A DNA stretch of 64,000 bases from Aliidiomarina haloalkalitolerans (GTDB lineage: Bacteria; Pseudomonadota; Gammaproteobacteria; Enterobacterales; Alteromonadaceae), in contig NZ_PIPI01000002.1 in the NCBI RefSeq assembly GCF_003987315.1, positions 186,001 to 250,000 of the forward strand, written 5' to 3'. Positions 63,148 through 64,000 of the stretch are shown here, in pieces (the stretch's first letter is position 1; the number at the start of each line of letters is the position of its first letter). Below the pieces are notes generated by a model. The model was not told the DNA's origin and made no database searches. It worked only from the letters and a program-made list of their open reading frames with translations. A program made the position numbers and the translations under genes.

Positions 63148-64000
63148 TTAAGTAAGCCAAAGTTGCGCGAATTCGCTCGCAGGGACTGGGCGACCCAGTA
63201 AATAGCCCTGCCCATCGTTGCAACCATGTTTTGTCAGGTACTCAAGCTGCGCATCCGTTTCGATGCCTTCGGCAATAAGGTTAATCTGTAATGCTTTTGC
63301 CATTGCGATAATCGCTTGGATAATGCTTTCATCTTGAGGGTTGTTGCCAATTTTTGACACAAATGACCGATCGATTTTTAACACCGAAGCTTTGAGCTGG
63401 CTTAAATAGGAAAGTGACGAGTAGCCTGTTCCGAAGTCATCAATTGCCCAATGAAAGCCGACGTCGTGAAGTTGACGAATGCGCTTGGAGTTTAACTCTG
63501 GCGCCCGCATCATTGCGGTTTCGGTAAGTTCCAACAGCAGGTTTTCTTTGGCTACGTTTGCGGTGATGGCTTGGAAGCGCTCAACCACATCGTTGCTCTC
63601 CAATTGTTTATTGGAAATGTTGACCGCCAGGCGACCCGGTAATGGATGACCCGCAGTATTCCACGCGACTAATTGTCGGCACGCTTCTTTTAATACCCAA
63701 TCTCCCAGCGACTGCATCAACCCGCGAGTTTCCGCAATTGCAATAAAATCGAGCGGACTAATCCAACCAAATTCATCGTCGTACCAACGACATAATGCCT
63801 CAGCGCCAACTACTTTACGTTCATCTAAAGCAAAGACAGGCTGATAATAGAGTTCGAACTGCTCTTCTCGCAGCGCTTTGCGAAAGCGCTCAAACAACAG
63901 CTGACGATACTCCATAGCACTCATCATGCTGGTATTAAAAAATGCAAAATCTTGTTGGCGCGCCTTCGCGTCGGCGACAGCGACGCTTGCACGCCGCAAA
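63148..64000 (-). CDS. EAL-domain c-di-GMP phosphodiesterase (partial, N-terminus outside)
   Basis: The frame is open to the right edge, so the N-terminus is missing. The first 20 or so residues (ending KARQQDFAFF) look like the end of a GGDEF domain, so the full protein is probably a GGDEF-EAL protein. The EAL domain (about 35-283) keeps the catalytic set: AEALCRW, NIS in AVNISNKQ, ELTET, DDFGTGYSSL, KIDRSFV and AEGIETDAQ. It should therefore hydrolyse c-di-GMP. It is convergent with moeA, 4 bases apart. Confidence 0.85.
   Translation of the reverse strand, partial: LRRASVAVADAKARQQDFAFFNTSMMSAMEYRQLLFERFRKALREEQFELYYQPVFALDERKVVGAEALCRWYDDEFGWISPLDFIAIAETRGLMQSLGDWVLKEACRQLVAWNTAGHPLPGRLAVNISNKQLESNDVVERFQAITANVAKENLLLELTETAMMRAPELNSKRIRQLHDVGFHWAIDDFGTGYSSLSYLSQLKASVLKIDRSFVSKIGNNPQDESIIQAIIAMAKALQINLIAEGIETDAQLEYLTKHGCNDGQGYLLGRPVPASEFAQLWLT

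Overview
The window reads as a continuous chromosomal stretch from a marine-type gammaproteobacterium with moderate GC content. The closest family I can suggest is the Idiomarinaceae. That rests mainly on a phytochrome-diguanylate cyclase gene (14997-17048) that looks like the PadC protein described from Idiomarina, plus NarXL/FNR-style regulation and a qNor-type nitric oxide reductase. The assignment is an inference from gene resemblance. I saw no rRNA, tRNA, CRISPR array, insertion sequence, phage or plasmid gene.

Most of the window is an anaerobic nitrogen-oxide respiration region. Nitrate: narGHJI with a parvulin gene (44298-51927, minus), the sensor narX divergent from it (52172), the response regulator narL about 7 kb away with moeA (61272-63143), and three different NarK-type transporters (24579, 26148, 59330). 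Nitrite: a cytochrome cd1 reductase nirS (7627) carrying an extra N-terminal cytochrome c domain, followed by a haem-type TonB receptor. Nitric oxide: a quinol-dependent norB (37396), norR (20026), a NorA/YtfE-like di-iron protein (19275) and nnrS (23340). Support genes are hemN, moeB, mogA, moeA, oxygen-independent ubiquinone synthesis (ubiU, ubiV, ubiT) and a class III ribonucleotide reductase (nrdG-nrdD). No nos genes and no haem d1 synthesis genes lie inside the window.

The control regions are readable. FNR-type boxes lie before narG, one nitrate transporter, the DGC-domain gene, nrdG and between ubiU and ubiT. NarL-type 7-2-7 sites lie before narG/narX, the 26148 transporter and the 59330 transporter. 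Two sigma-54 promoters with upstream GT-N7-AC NorR sites drive norB and the norA-like gene. Together they suggest three layers: oxygen (FNR), nitrate/nitrite (NarXL) and nitric oxide (NorR). A RegBA-like redox pair sits at 3424-5205.

Other content: an M1 aminopeptidase and an FMN-dependent 2-hydroxyacid dehydrogenase (343-3413); an alcohol/aldehyde oxidation operon of SDR, aldehyde dehydrogenase, Tat-exported small protein and GMC oxidoreductase (9941-14314), followed by bphO and padC; a PP2C phosphatase-kinase fusion coupled to a nitrate transporter (27630); several c-di-GMP genes (14997, 39809, 41497, 63148); and an RND efflux operon beside a BigR/YgaV-like ArsR repressor with matching operators inside two strong promoters (54025-59237). 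Both ends of the window cut a gene.
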